Virus record (IMG/VR): IMGVR_UViG_3300020182_002848
Span: 1-55,312 of that record
Length of the DNA: 55,312 nt
From: a virus
Reading direction: 5' to 3' (one strand)
The position numbers and the translations under genes were made by a program. The notes under the pieces were generated by a model. It was not told the DNA's origin, did not search any database, and saw nothing but the letters and a program-made list of their open reading frames with translations. The stretch's first letter is position 1. Each line of letters opens with the position of its first letter. Positions 24,636 to 32,181 of the stretch are shown here, in pieces.

Positions 24636-25092
24636 ATATCAATCAAGTAAAGTATTTGACGGTTTTAGTACAGTGTTTCGTCAATGGAGAGCAGAAAGTA
24701 CACACTGTAGATTTGTACACGGTTATGGAATTTCATTCAAAGTATATTTTGAAGGGGAATTAGATGACAGAAATTGGGTTTGGGATTTTGGAGGTATGAA
24801 ACGCGCTAAAACTCTAATTGATGGTAAACAACCAAAAGCTTGGATGGATTATATGTTTGATCATACAATGATTATAGCAGAAGATGATCCATGGATAGAA
24901 GCATTTAGACAAATGGATGAAGCAGAAGTTGCTCAAGTAAGAATCATACCAGCTACTGGCGCTGAGAAATTCTCAGAATATATTTATAATAAGTTAAATG
25001 AATTTGTAAAGACTGAAACTGATAATAGGGTTAGAGTTACTAAAGTTAAATTCATGGAACATGGTAAAAATGCAGCCTATTACTGCGAATAA
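24628..25092 (+). CDS. queD: QueD-like 6-carboxy-tetrahydropterin synthase, 154 aa
   Basis: QueD makes 6-carboxy-tetrahydropterin from the FolE product, the second step to preQ0. The family core is visible: THCRFVHGYGISFKVYFEG at ~25-43 with Cys27 and His31, WVWDFGGMK near 50-58 and FDHTMII near 77-83. The usual His-Gly-His zinc motif reads His-Gly-Tyr here, so one standard ligand is replaced unless another His, such as His26, takes over. I recall this variant from marine phages. It lies between thioredoxin and queE and overlaps both neighbouring frames slightly. Confidence 0.75.
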   Translation: MGKYQSSKVFDGFSTVFRQWRAESTHCRFVHGYGISFKVYFEGELDDRNWVWDFGGMKRAKTLIDGKQPKAWMDYMFDHTMIIAEDDPWIEAFRQMDEAEVAQVRIIPATGAEKFSEYIYNKLNEFVKTETDNRVRVTKVKFMEHGKNAAYYCE

Positions 25093-25135
25093 TAAGTTAT
25101 TAGTGAATGAAAAACCACTTAAAAAAATTAACAAT

Positions 25136-25921
25136 ATGCACAAACAATTGAAACGTATTGAGGATTACGATAAAAACCTCCCAATTGTAGAAATATATAC
25201 TGCAGTTCAATCTGAAGGCTCTAGAGCAGGATATCCAACAGTAGTAATTAGAACAACAGGGTGTACCCACAGATGTTATTTTGGTGAAGGGGGATGGTGT
25301 GATAGTTGGTATACAAGCATCCATCCAGAAAAAGGACATTTTAATTTTAAAGACATTATTCAAGCATATAAGGATAATCCTCATATTAAAGAGATGATGT
25401 TAACAGGAGGATCTCCTACTATGCATCCGGCATTAGTAAACGAATTAACACATTTTGCACATGAAAACAATATCTTTATTACTATTGAAACTGAGGGATC
25501 TCATTTTCTTCCTACCGATTATCCTATTAATTTGCTTAGCATTAGTCCTAAGTTTAGTAATAGTATCCCCGTTGTTGGTGTTGAAACTCCTCAAGGATCC
25601 ATTACCGACGAAAGAATGGTAAAACGTCATAATAAGTTTAGACTTAATTATGAAGCTATTTCACAATCAATTTCATACCATTCAGATTATCATATTAAAC
25701 CTGTATGGGATGGTAAGGATGAAGGTTCATTAGAAGAAATTCTTAATTTTATTAAAATTATGGATGTACCCCAAGATAAAGTATGGTTTATGCCTGCTGG
25801 GGATTCAAGAGAGGGTTTATTTAAATCTTATCCTTTAGTATTTGATTGGGTTAGAGATAATGGTTATAGAATGACTTGGAGACCACATATTATTGCTTTC
25901 GAAGATCAGCGAGAAGTATAG
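25136..25921 (+). CDS. queE: QueE-like radical SAM enzyme with CX3CX7C cluster motif, 261 aa
   Basis: QueE converts carboxy-tetrahydropterin to 7-carboxy-7-deazaguanine using SAM and a 4Fe-4S cluster. The N-terminal PIVEIYTAVQSEGSRAG and TTGCTHRC match the family. The cluster cysteines fall at 43, 47 and 55, giving CX3CX7C instead of the common CX3CX2C. LTGGSPTMHP near 85 is the SAM-binding GGE-like motif with Ser in place of Glu. I start at 25136, where the conserved part begins; the frame is open back to 25061, overlapping queD. Context with folE, queD and queC supports the call. Confidence 0.75.
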   Translation: MHKQLKRIEDYDKNLPIVEIYTAVQSEGSRAGYPTVVIRTTGCTHRCYFGEGGWCDSWYTSIHPEKGHFNFKDIIQAYKDNPHIKEMMLTGGSPTMHPALVNELTHFAHENNIFITIETEGSHFLPTDYPINLLSISPKFSNSIPVVGVETPQGSITDERMVKRHNKFRLNYEAISQSISYHSDYHIKPVWDGKDEGSLEEILNFIKIMDVPQDKVWFMPAGDSREGLFKSYPLVFDWVRDNGYRMTWRPHIIAFEDQREV

Positions 25922-25952
25922 TGGATAAGCAAGAAGCCCTTCGTATATTAGA
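25920..25952 (+). promoter_or_regulatory. Possible internal copy of the common promoter before folE
   Basis: AGTGG at 25920 and TTCGTATATTAG at 25941, with TATATT at 25944-25949, keep the exact 20-base spacing. The site lies in the 46-aa ORF between queE and folE, 95 bases before folE. It may give folE its own transcript, but it is inside coding sequence and unproven. Confidence 0.35.
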
Positions 25953-26061
25953 GGAAATAGAAGAGAACATCAATGTCTGTTGTGCTATAACAATGGAACC
26001 AGATGAAGTATTAGTATTAGTAGATAAATTAAAAAGTTATATAAATGGAGAACAAACGTAG
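25921..26061 (+). CDS. Small acidic helical protein, GTG start, 46 aa
   Basis: The GTG start overlaps the queE stop (TAGTG), and the end overlaps folE by 17 bases. The protein looks helical, with KQEALRILEEIEENINVCC and DEVLVLVDKLKSYI. An alternative is that this stretch is mainly a promoter region, because a good promoter match lies at its start. The function is unknown. Confidence 0.45.
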   Translation: MDKQEALRILEEIEENINVCCAITMEPDEVLVLVDKLKSYINGEQT

Positions 26062-26740
26062 AAAAGTTCACGAAGAATTAGAAGTAGTAAAAGTAGGTTA
26101 TGCAAACGGGGTTGCCGAAGGATTTCCCTTTACAGATAAAGAAAAATTAAAAATGATTGATAAAGCAGAAAAAGCTTATGGTAAGTTTTTAGATGCTTTA
26201 AAATGTGATTGGAGAGATGATCCCAATTCAATGGAAACACCTCGACGAGTAGCTAAAGCTTATGTGAATGATTTATGGGCTGGTAGATATACAGCAATGT
26301 CCCCTATAACATCCTTTCCTTCGGATGGGTATGATGGAATCGTTATTGAAAGAAACATCCCTCTTACCTCAATGTGTTCACACCACCACCAAACAATTGG
26401 AGGTGTGGTACACATTGGTTATATTGCAGGAGAAGGTGGTCAAGTAATTGGATTATCTAAATTAAATAGAATTGTAGAATTATTTGGTCGTAGAGGAGCA
26501 ATACAAGAACAATTAACATCAGCTATCCATAATGCTGTAGATAAAATTACAGCAGGGAATAAAGGTGTTATTGTTACTATAGTAGGTACTCATAATTGTG
26601 TATCTTGTAGAGGTGTTAAACATCAAGGTGCAGCAATGGTTACAACTAAGGCATCAGGTGTATTTAGAGAAAATGATAATTTATCTCGTAAAGAGTTTTT
26701 TGATAGTTTAAAAATTAATAACGGAGGACATAATATATAA
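26045..26740 (+). CDS. folE: GTP cyclohydrolase I, FolE, 231 aa
   Basis: FolE opens GTP to dihydroneopterin triphosphate, the first step of both folate and 7-deazaguanine synthesis. The zinc and catalytic motifs are present: SMCSHHHQTIGGVVHIGYI around 109-127 (Cys111, His113, His114), GLSKLNRIVELFGRR at 136-150 and HNCVSCRGVKHQGA around 183-196 (Cys188). The usual His-x-Cys-Met becomes His-Asn-Cys-Val. In this operon, with queD, queE, queC and a DpdA-like gene, its role is base modification of phage DNA rather than folate. Confidence 0.88.
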   Translation: MENKRRKVHEELEVVKVGYANGVAEGFPFTDKEKLKMIDKAEKAYGKFLDALKCDWRDDPNSMETPRRVAKAYVNDLWAGRYTAMSPITSFPSDGYDGIVIERNIPLTSMCSHHHQTIGGVVHIGYIAGEGGQVIGLSKLNRIVELFGRRGAIQEQLTSAIHNAVDKITAGNKGVIVTIVGTHNCVSCRGVKHQGAAMVTTKASGVFRENDNLSRKEFFDSLKINNGGHNI

Positions 26741-26745
26741 GAGAT

Positions 26746-27198
26746 ATGGCATTAAAAGCAGACAATAAAATATATTTATGTTGGGCGGACATTAATGACG
26801 CAGTTGATAATTTATGTAATAAAATTAGACACGATCAACCTAATATAGATTCTATTCATGGTATTGCTAGAGGAGGACTAATCCCAGCAGTATTAATATC
26901 GCATAAATTAGGTTTACCTTGGACGGATGTTATATTACCTAATACTTTAGTAGTAGATGACATATGTGATTCAGGAGCAACATTAGAAAAAGCCCCTGGA
27001 GTTTGGACAGCAGTATTACATTATAAACCCCACACATCATGTTTTCAACCTAGTATATGGTCTGAAATACATGAAGGGGATGAATGGTTAATTTATCCTT
27101 GGGAAACCAAAGATTCCAAACCTATTCAAGATTATTTAAAACCTGGAGCTAAAGAATGGAGAGATAAAGCAGATGAATATTATAAATCAAATAAATAA
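26746..27198 (+). CDS. Xanthine-guanine phosphoribosyltransferase-like protein, 150 aa
   Basis: The PRPP-binding motif LVVDDICDSGATL is at residues 68-80 and the early GIARGGLIPAVL at 39-50 is the usual PRTase glycine loop. The end, DEWLIYPWETKD, resembles the tail of XGPRT enzymes. Such enzymes join a purine base to PRPP to make the nucleotide. Placed six bases after folE, it may restore the guanine that DpdA-type exchange releases, or handle a modified base. The substrate cannot be fixed from the sequence. Confidence 0.7.
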   Translation: MALKADNKIYLCWADINDAVDNLCNKIRHDQPNIDSIHGIARGGLIPAVLISHKLGLPWTDVILPNTLVVDDICDSGATLEKAPGVWTAVLHYKPHTSCFQPSIWSEIHEGDEWLIYPWETKDSKPIQDYLKPGAKEWRDKADEYYKSNK

Positions 27199-27200
27199 AT

Positions 27201-27398
27201 ATGGAATATTGGCAAATTAAAACTCAAAACGAATTTGAGAATGAAAGAGGTAGGATACAAAAAACAACTGAATTATATTTAGTGGTAGCAGTATCAGCAA
27301 CTGATGCAGAAGCTAAGATGTACAAACATAATGAAGGTATGTCTAATTTTAGAGTTGTAGAAGTAAAGAAAACTAAATTTTTAGAAGTAATAAGCTAA
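27201..27398 (+). CDS. Small DUF4494-like protein, 65 aa
   Basis: The pattern of a short beta strand, YWQIKTQNEF, then KTTELYLVVAVSATDAEAKM and a C-terminal strand VVEVKKTKFLEVI, recalls DUF4494-type proteins common in Bacteroidota and their phages. The function of that family is not known to me. Its stop overlaps the start of the MazG-like gene by one base. Confidence 0.5.
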   Translation: MEYWQIKTQNEFENERGRIQKTTELYLVVAVSATDAEAKMYKHNEGMSNFRVVEVKKTKFLEVIS

Positions 27399-27940
27399 TG
27401 GGAAAACAATTAAATTTTGGGTTTAATGACCCCGTAAACAAAGCAGTAGATGTGCCTTTTGTTAACGAAGTAGAAACATTTAATGGCACATTCGGAAAAC
27501 CAAATAATTATGAACCAACAATACCAGAAAAAAAGGAGTGGGAATTCGTATACGACTTTGTACTTGAAGAATTGGAAGAATATAGACAGGCTTGCGAAAA
27601 CGGAGACATCGTGGAAGTTTTGGATGCTTTGTGTGATATTGCTTATGTTTCCCTTGGGAACGGTACTATGTTACACGGTCTTAAAGGTAAGATATGGCCC
27701 GCGTATCAAGAAGTACAAGGAAGCAATATGTCGAAGTCTTGTAGCACTAAAGAGGAAGCCATGGAGACTGTCACCCTCCGCTCTAAAGAACAAGCTGAGC
27801 CATGTCACTTTGAACAGATCGAAGACCGATTCGTAGTATATAGAACACGTGATCGTAAAGTAATGAAGTCTATTAATTACTATAGACCAGATTTGAAACA
27901 ATTCTTTACACAAGAAGAATTAAAGAAAAAATATCTGTAA
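27398..27940 (+). CDS. MazG-like nucleotide pyrophosphohydrolase, 180 aa
   Basis: The central helices carry LEELEEYRQACENGD followed by EVLDALCDIAYVSLGNG. This is the ExxE...ExxD pattern by which MazG-type enzymes bind magnesium and cut NTPs or dNTPs to monophosphates. A C-terminal domain after residue ~110 is not recognised. Phage MazG proteins are thought to adjust nucleotide pools or alarmones. It is the last gene before a hairpin and a new promoter, so it closes the modification operon. Confidence 0.75.
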   Translation: MGKQLNFGFNDPVNKAVDVPFVNEVETFNGTFGKPNNYEPTIPEKKEWEFVYDFVLEELEEYRQACENGDIVEVLDALCDIAYVSLGNGTMLHGLKGKIWPAYQEVQGSNMSKSCSTKEEAMETVTLRSKEQAEPCHFEQIEDRFVVYRTRDRKVMKSINYYRPDLKQFFTQEELKKKYL

Positions 27941-27945
27941 AAAAC

Positions 27946-27979
27946 TTAGGCTCCCGTAGGGAGCCTTTGTATATTCACC
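27946..27979 (+). promoter_or_regulatory. Common promoter, copy 4, before the split DNA polymerase
   Basis: TTAG at 27946-27949, exactly 20 bases and TATATT at 27970-27975 in TTTGTATATTCACC. The whole spacer is a hairpin. The polymerase ATG follows 21 bases after the box. Confidence 0.55.
27948..27968 (+). terminator. Terminator-like hairpin fused to the next promoter
   Basis: AGGCTCCC (27948-27955) and GGGAGCCT (27959-27966) form a perfect 8-bp stem with the loop GTA, only eight bases after the MazG-like stop. Only two T residues follow before GTATATT, so termination on this strand may be weak. A run of A on the 5' side could make it work on the other strand. The stem lies inside the promoter spacer. 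Confidence 0.6.
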
Positions 27980-27996
27980 CAAATAAAAGTTATATA

Positions 27997-29748
27997 ATGT
28001 ATAAAAAGTGTTATCAAGGTAAAAAATTAGGAGATAATTATTTTGAAATGCATCTATGGGAAGAAGATGGTGGTCATCAAATAGTACCCTATAGAAATGT
28101 AGTATACCAGGAGTGTACTGAAGAAGAACATACACATAAGGGGTTAAATGGTGAATTCCTAAAACCTATATCTAAGTGGTTTTATTCTAAAAACCCTGAT
28201 TATAGTGCTAAAAATACTCCTAATTTACATTTTCATGATATGAAACCCCACCAAAAGTTTTTAGTTGAGCGTTATGGTGTAAATGATGTTCCTTCTAAGG
28301 GACATAGAGAAGTTTTTTTTGATATTGAGTGTGAAATAGGAGGAGCATTAACTGAAGAATATATTGAAGATGCTCCTATGCCCATTACTTCTATTGCTTG
28401 GTGGGACAAACAAAAAGACTATTGGTCTATTCTTATTTTAGATAAAAAAAGTCAATTAGCACACACTAAAACAGGCAAAAATAAAAATAAAGAAATTATC
28501 CCTTGTACTACAGAAAATGAATTATTAGCTAAGTTTGTTGAAGCAATAAGAGAAATGGATCCTGATATTTTAGTAGGATACAATTCAGATTATTTTGATA
28601 TACCTTATTTATATTACAGAATGTGTAGAACCATAGGTAAAGATTGGGCTGATCATTTATCTCCTATTGGTAAAGTAGTTTCTAAGAAAAACAACAAATA
28701 CTTCTTTAAACAAAACCAATATGTAGATATTGTAGGTATTGAATCTTTAGATTACATTCGTTTACATAAAAAATATAGTTGGAAAGATGAACCTAGTTGG
28801 AAATTAGATGCAATTGGAGCCAAATATGTAGGTATGAATAAAGTTGAATATGAAGGAAACCTAGATCAATTATTTGAAACAGATATCCATAAATTCATTC
28901 AGTATAACTTTGTTGATGTTGAAATCTTACAAAAATTAGATGAAAAATTACAATATTTAGCTTTAACTAAAAATTTATCTCATAAGGGAAAACATAATTA
29001 TAGTGAAGTATATGCTAATAGTATATCCCAAGATGGTGCTATTTCAGCCTATTTACTCTCCCAAGACATAGTACCACCCCCAAAAGAACCATTCCCCCAA
29101 AAGAAAGATAGTTATGCAGGAGGGTATCTTTTTTGCCCTAAAGCAGGGTTATATAAGTATATGTTTGATGAAGATTTAACTTCGCTATATCCATCTATAA
29201 TAATGTCTATAAACATAGGTAAGGAAACATTTGTGGGGCGTATTGTAGATGCTGATGACCGTAATAATAGACTGGGTCTTAACGATTTAAAAGAACGTGA
29301 TCCTGAAGAAGAATTACTAGTTGAAAATAAAAAACGACAACAAACTAGTGTAAATGTTGGTAGATTAATAGCTATGATTGAACAAAATAACTTGGCAGTA
29401 GCAGCTAATGGTTCAATGTTTAGAACAGATAAAGAATCAGTTTTATCTACTATTCTAAAGAAATGGTTTGAAGAACGAGTTGTTTATAAAAACCGCATGA
29501 AAAAGGCTTATAAGGCAGGAGATAAGGAATTAGGTGAATATAACTATTTAATGCAATACACAATGAAAATTCTACTTAACAGTTTATATGGGGCTACAGC
29601 ATTACCTTCATTTAGATATGGTATGAACTTTCAAACCTTAAGTGAAGCAATCACCTTAAGTGGACACAGAATAATACAAGAATCGGCTTTATGTGCAAAC
29701 CGCCATATGAATAAAGTTATGCGTGAAGAAATAAAATTAGAAATATGA
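27997..29748 (+). CDS. Family B DNA polymerase, N-terminal half (exonuclease, motifs A and B), 583 aa
   Basis: I start at the ATG at 27997, after the promoter. The 3'-5' exonuclease motifs are FFDIECE near residue 107, GYNSDYFDIPYLYYR near 195 and YNFVDVEILQKL near 305. Motif A is DLTSLYPSII near 395 and motif B is KILLNSLYGATALPSFRYG near 523. The protein stops soon after, before motif C. That motif and the thumb are encoded separately at 30403. The two parts must assemble in trans to form an active gp43-type replicase. Two unrelated small genes lie between them. Confidence 0.88.
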   Translation: MYKKCYQGKKLGDNYFEMHLWEEDGGHQIVPYRNVVYQECTEEEHTHKGLNGEFLKPISKWFYSKNPDYSAKNTPNLHFHDMKPHQKFLVERYGVNDVPSKGHREVFFDIECEIGGALTEEYIEDAPMPITSIAWWDKQKDYWSILILDKKSQLAHTKTGKNKNKEIIPCTTENELLAKFVEAIREMDPDILVGYNSDYFDIPYLYYRMCRTIGKDWADHLSPIGKVVSKKNNKYFFKQNQYVDIVGIESLDYIRLHKKYSWKDEPSWKLDAIGAKYVGMNKVEYEGNLDQLFETDIHKFIQYNFVDVEILQKLDEKLQYLALTKNLSHKGKHNYSEVYANSISQDGAISAYLLSQDIVPPPKEPFPQKKDSYAGGYLFCPKAGLYKYMFDEDLTSLYPSIIMSINIGKETFVGRIVDADDRNNRLGLNDLKERDPEEELLVENKKRQQTSVNVGRLIAMIEQNNLAVAANGSMFRTDKESVLSTILKKWFEERVVYKNRMKKAYKAGDKELGEYNYLMQYTMKILLNSLYGATALPSFRYGMNFQTLSEAITLSGHRIIQESALCANRHMNKVMREEIKLEI

Positions 29749-30008
29749 CATTAAAAAAACAATCTATTAGGAAAAACCAAGTAATCACGGTAAATGGAGA
29801 ACCCATTTCTAAAGATGAGCTTATAACTAGAAGTAAAGAATGGAGTGAAATCCAAGAAAACTTTTTTAGAAAAATGCTTAAACAAGGAGGAACTTTTAAA
29901 GTAGCAGGAATAAAATATAAAGTAGAACTAATCGAAAGAAGTGATTTAGATTCTAATGGAAACAAACCAATAACAGTACCACCCTTACCAGGTGAAAGAA
30001 CATTTTAA
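29745..30008 (+). CDS. Hypothetical protein inside the split polymerase locus, 87 aa
   Basis: The ATG overlaps the stop of the polymerase N-terminal gene (ATGA). The protein is small, helical in its first two thirds and basic. It shows ITVNGEPISKDELIT, then FKVAGIKYKVEL as a likely strand pair, and a Pro-rich end, PPLPGERTF. No nuclease motif is visible, so it is not a recognisable homing gene. The function is unknown. Being co-translated with the polymerase part could mean a link to it, or only a gene that entered there. Confidence 0.6.
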   Translation: MTLKKQSIRKNQVITVNGEPISKDELITRSKEWSEIQENFFRKMLKQGGTFKVAGIKYKVELIERSDLDSNGNKPITVPPLPGERTF

Positions 30009-30019
30009 AAAATAAATAT

Positions 30020-30403
30020 ATGTTAGTAGAAGTATCAAATGGAGAATTATTAGACAAAATTTCAATTTTAGAGTTAAAATTACTTAAAATTGAGGATGAA
30101 GAAAAGTTAGTAAACATTCAAAAAGAATTTGACACACTAAACCCTTTAGTTGTAGAATTATTTGAAAAGTATGATGGTCAATTACAAAATCATTATCTTG
30201 AATTAGCAAAAATTAATGGTGAACTTTGGAATATAGAAGATTGGATTAGAGATTGTGAACGTGAAAAGAGATTTGATAAGGAGTTTGTAGAGTTGGCTCG
30301 TTCTGTTTATATTACCAATGATAAAAGATGTGAAGTTAAAAAAATTATTAATTTAATGACATCATCAGGTTTAGTAGAGGAAAAATCGTATAAAGAATAT
30401 TAA
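30020..30403 (+). CDS. DUF6165-like protein inside the split polymerase locus, 127 aa
   Basis: The start MLVEVSNGELLDKISILELKL, then a helical region with KLVNIQKEFDTLNPLV and YLELAKINGELWNIEDWIRD, resembles the DUF6165 type that I know from phages and surface-glycan gene clusters. No function is established to my knowledge. Its stop overlaps the start of the polymerase C-terminal gene, so translation is coupled. No homing endonuclease motif is present. Confidence 0.6.
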   Translation: MLVEVSNGELLDKISILELKLLKIEDEEKLVNIQKEFDTLNPLVVELFEKYDGQLQNHYLELAKINGELWNIEDWIRDCEREKRFDKEFVELARSVYITNDKRCEVKKIINLMTSSGLVEEKSYKEY

Positions 30404-31338
30404 TGAAACATTTAGAAGAAACACCTTGGTGGATTTGTGATGAAGGGGATGAGAATTATTGTGCTTATGTAGATACAGACTCTAATTACTTTAATGCTGA
30501 ACCCTTACTTCTTAAATTACATCCTAATTTCGAAGAACTATCAGCAGAAGAAAAAGATGATATTTTAGAAAAAGTAGCAATGAAGTATCAGGACGTAATT
30601 AATGAGGATTATGATAGATTAGCTAAAGAATGTTTCAATGTAACAGAACATAGACTTGAAATGAAAACTGAGTGTGTTATTCGTTCAGCTTATTTTAGAG
30701 CAACTCGTCGTTATGCTCAATGGATCACTAAACAAGAAGGAATTGCTAAAGAATCTTTGGATATTAAGGGTTTAGAATTTATGAAAGCAAATTTTCCACC
30801 TATTTTAGGATCATTTTTTAATGATATTTTACAACAAGTATTAAAGGGTGAAGAAAAAGCTAGTATTTTAGATCAAATTAAAGTATTTAAAAAACAAATA
30901 CTAGATGGTACAATACCACTTACTAAATTAGGTAACCCTTCAGCAATTAAAAAACTAGAAAAGTATTCAGGTAAAAATACTAGAGCAGGAGAAATGTTTA
31001 CAGAAATACTTAAAGGAGCCCCTGCACCTGTACGTGCTACAATTCGTTATAATGATCTGTTAAGATTATGGCAATTAGATAAAAAACATAATTTAATTAC
31101 CCAAGCAGATAAAGTAAAATGGATTTATTGTAAAGATAATCCTTATAAAATAGAAGCATTAGCGTTTCAGGACTTTGATGTACCAGAAAAAATTAATGAC
31201 TTTTTAAATGCTTATGCTGACAGACAAAAAGTATTCGATTCAATATTATTAAATAAATTAGAAGGATTTTTCTCGGATCTCCAATGGTCATTAGATTTAA
31301 ACCCTTACACAAATGCATTAGCATCCTTTGAGATATAA
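30403..31338 (+). CDS. Family B DNA polymerase, C-terminal half (motif C and thumb), 311 aa
   Basis: The N-terminus carries YCAYVDTDSNYFNAEPL near residues 19-35. The VDTDS sequence is polymerase motif C, the second catalytic aspartate pair that the N-terminal gene lacks. The rest fits the palm end and thumb, with YIRS-like TECVIRSAYFRATRRYAQW near 88 and KGLEFMKANFPPI near 125. It begins by overlapping the DUF6165-like gene and has its own ATG. Together with 27997-29748 it would form one replicase. The C-terminus ends ASFEI; whether it binds the clamp is not clear. Confidence 0.85.
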   Translation: MKHLEETPWWICDEGDENYCAYVDTDSNYFNAEPLLLKLHPNFEELSAEEKDDILEKVAMKYQDVINEDYDRLAKECFNVTEHRLEMKTECVIRSAYFRATRRYAQWITKQEGIAKESLDIKGLEFMKANFPPILGSFFNDILQQVLKGEEKASILDQIKVFKKQILDGTIPLTKLGNPSAIKKLEKYSGKNTRAGEMFTEILKGAPAPVRATIRYNDLLRLWQLDKKHNLITQADKVKWIYCKDNPYKIEALAFQDFDVPEKINDFLNAYADRQKVFDSILLNKLEGFFSDLQWSLDLNPYTNALASFEI

Positions 31339-31358
31339 AATAAATTTCATATATTACA
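31327..31358 (+). promoter_or_regulatory. Weak promoter match before the sliding clamp gene
   Basis: TTTG at 31327-31330 and TATATT at 31350-31355 in TTTCATATATTACA. The spacer is 19 here, not 20, and the box has CA in place of CG. The ATG follows only six bases after the box, so a transcript would be nearly leaderless. Confidence 0.35.
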
Positions 31359-31361
31359 ACT

Positions 31362-32084
31362 ATGGTAAATAAAGCAACACTAACATCAGTTATTTCAAAA
31401 TATTATTTAAACGGATTAAATAATCAAGTAAAATGGCGTATTAAAGATAATCAACTAACGGTTTATGCTGGAGATAATGGTAGAGTATGTAAAGTAGTAC
31501 ATAATAACTTTAACCTTGAAGATGCAGAATTAGGTGTATTTGATACTCATAAACTTAGTAAATTACTTTCTATTACTAACGGTGAATTAAGTATTTCACT
31601 TGAAAAAATTAAAGCAGTTTATACTAAAATGAATATAGCTGATTTAAATTTTGATTTAACATATTCATTAGCTGATATTCTAATTTTAGGTAAAAATACT
31701 TATTATGAGGATCCTGAAGAATTTGAAATACAGATTGATTTAACTAGTGAAGATATTACACATTTAATTAAAGCAAAAAGTGCTTTAGCTGATGTGAACA
31801 ATATGTTAATTACTACAACAACAGATTTTGATGGTGAGAATATATGTGAAATTATATTTGGTGATAATACTGGCTTTTCAAATAAAATTACTTATCAACT
31901 TAGAGGTAATATTACTAAAGGAGATATTCAAATCCCATTCGACTCAGATATATTTAAAGATATATTAAATGCTAATAAAGATATGGAAAGTGGTACACTA
32001 AAAATATCAGAAGTAGGAATGTTAAAAGCAAATTTTAAAACATCAGAAACAGAAAGTGAATATTTCATCGCTAGAAATGAATAA
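31362..32084 (+). CDS. Sliding clamp, gp45-like, 240 aa
   Basis: The size and repeated two-domain beta pattern fit the T4 gp45 type DNA clamp, which rings DNA and tethers the polymerase. Visible landmarks are LSKLLSITNGELSISLE near residue 66, LTYSLADILILGK near 95 and the late strand GTLKISEVGMLKANFKT. Its place just after the polymerase and before the clamp loader genes (35395, 36555) is the usual T4-like order. No catalytic motif is expected or seen. Confidence 0.75.
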   Translation: MVNKATLTSVISKYYLNGLNNQVKWRIKDNQLTVYAGDNGRVCKVVHNNFNLEDAELGVFDTHKLSKLLSITNGELSISLEKIKAVYTKMNIADLNFDLTYSLADILILGKNTYYEDPEEFEIQIDLTSEDITHLIKAKSALADVNNMLITTTTDFDGENICEIIFGDNTGFSNKITYQLRGNITKGDIQIPFDSDIFKDILNANKDMESGTLKISEVGMLKANFKTSETESEYFIARNE

Positions 32085-32181
32085 TCACATATGTATAATG
32101 GAACATAAAATTGCAGCTAGGGCGCGTTGTTATGTTTAAATTAAATTAACCGAGAGCTTCGGCCTCACAAAACCAAATGAT
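32085..32181 (+). promoter_or_regulatory. 97-base leader with a UUCG hairpin before the HSP20 gene
   Basis: This gap has no ORF of note. It contains TATAATGG near 32094 and, near its end, GAGAGCTTCGGCCTC. That can fold as GAG/CTC and GC/GC with a UUCG tetraloop and one bulged A. Such a loop is very stable and may shape the HSP20 mRNA start. There is no clear common-type promoter. Confidence 0.4.

Noticed and set aside
29745-30403. Homing endonuclease, intron or intein between the polymerase halves
   Set aside because: The two middle proteins show no GIY-YIG, HNH or LAGLIDADG motif, each half has its own start or stop, and no intein splice residues are seen at the ends. It is a split gene with inserted ORFs, not a spliced one.
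32092-32099. Classical sigma-70 TATAAT box before the HSP20 gene
   Set aside because: TATAAT is present but there is no TTGACA-like partner at the right distance, and such words are expected by chance in DNA this AT-rich.
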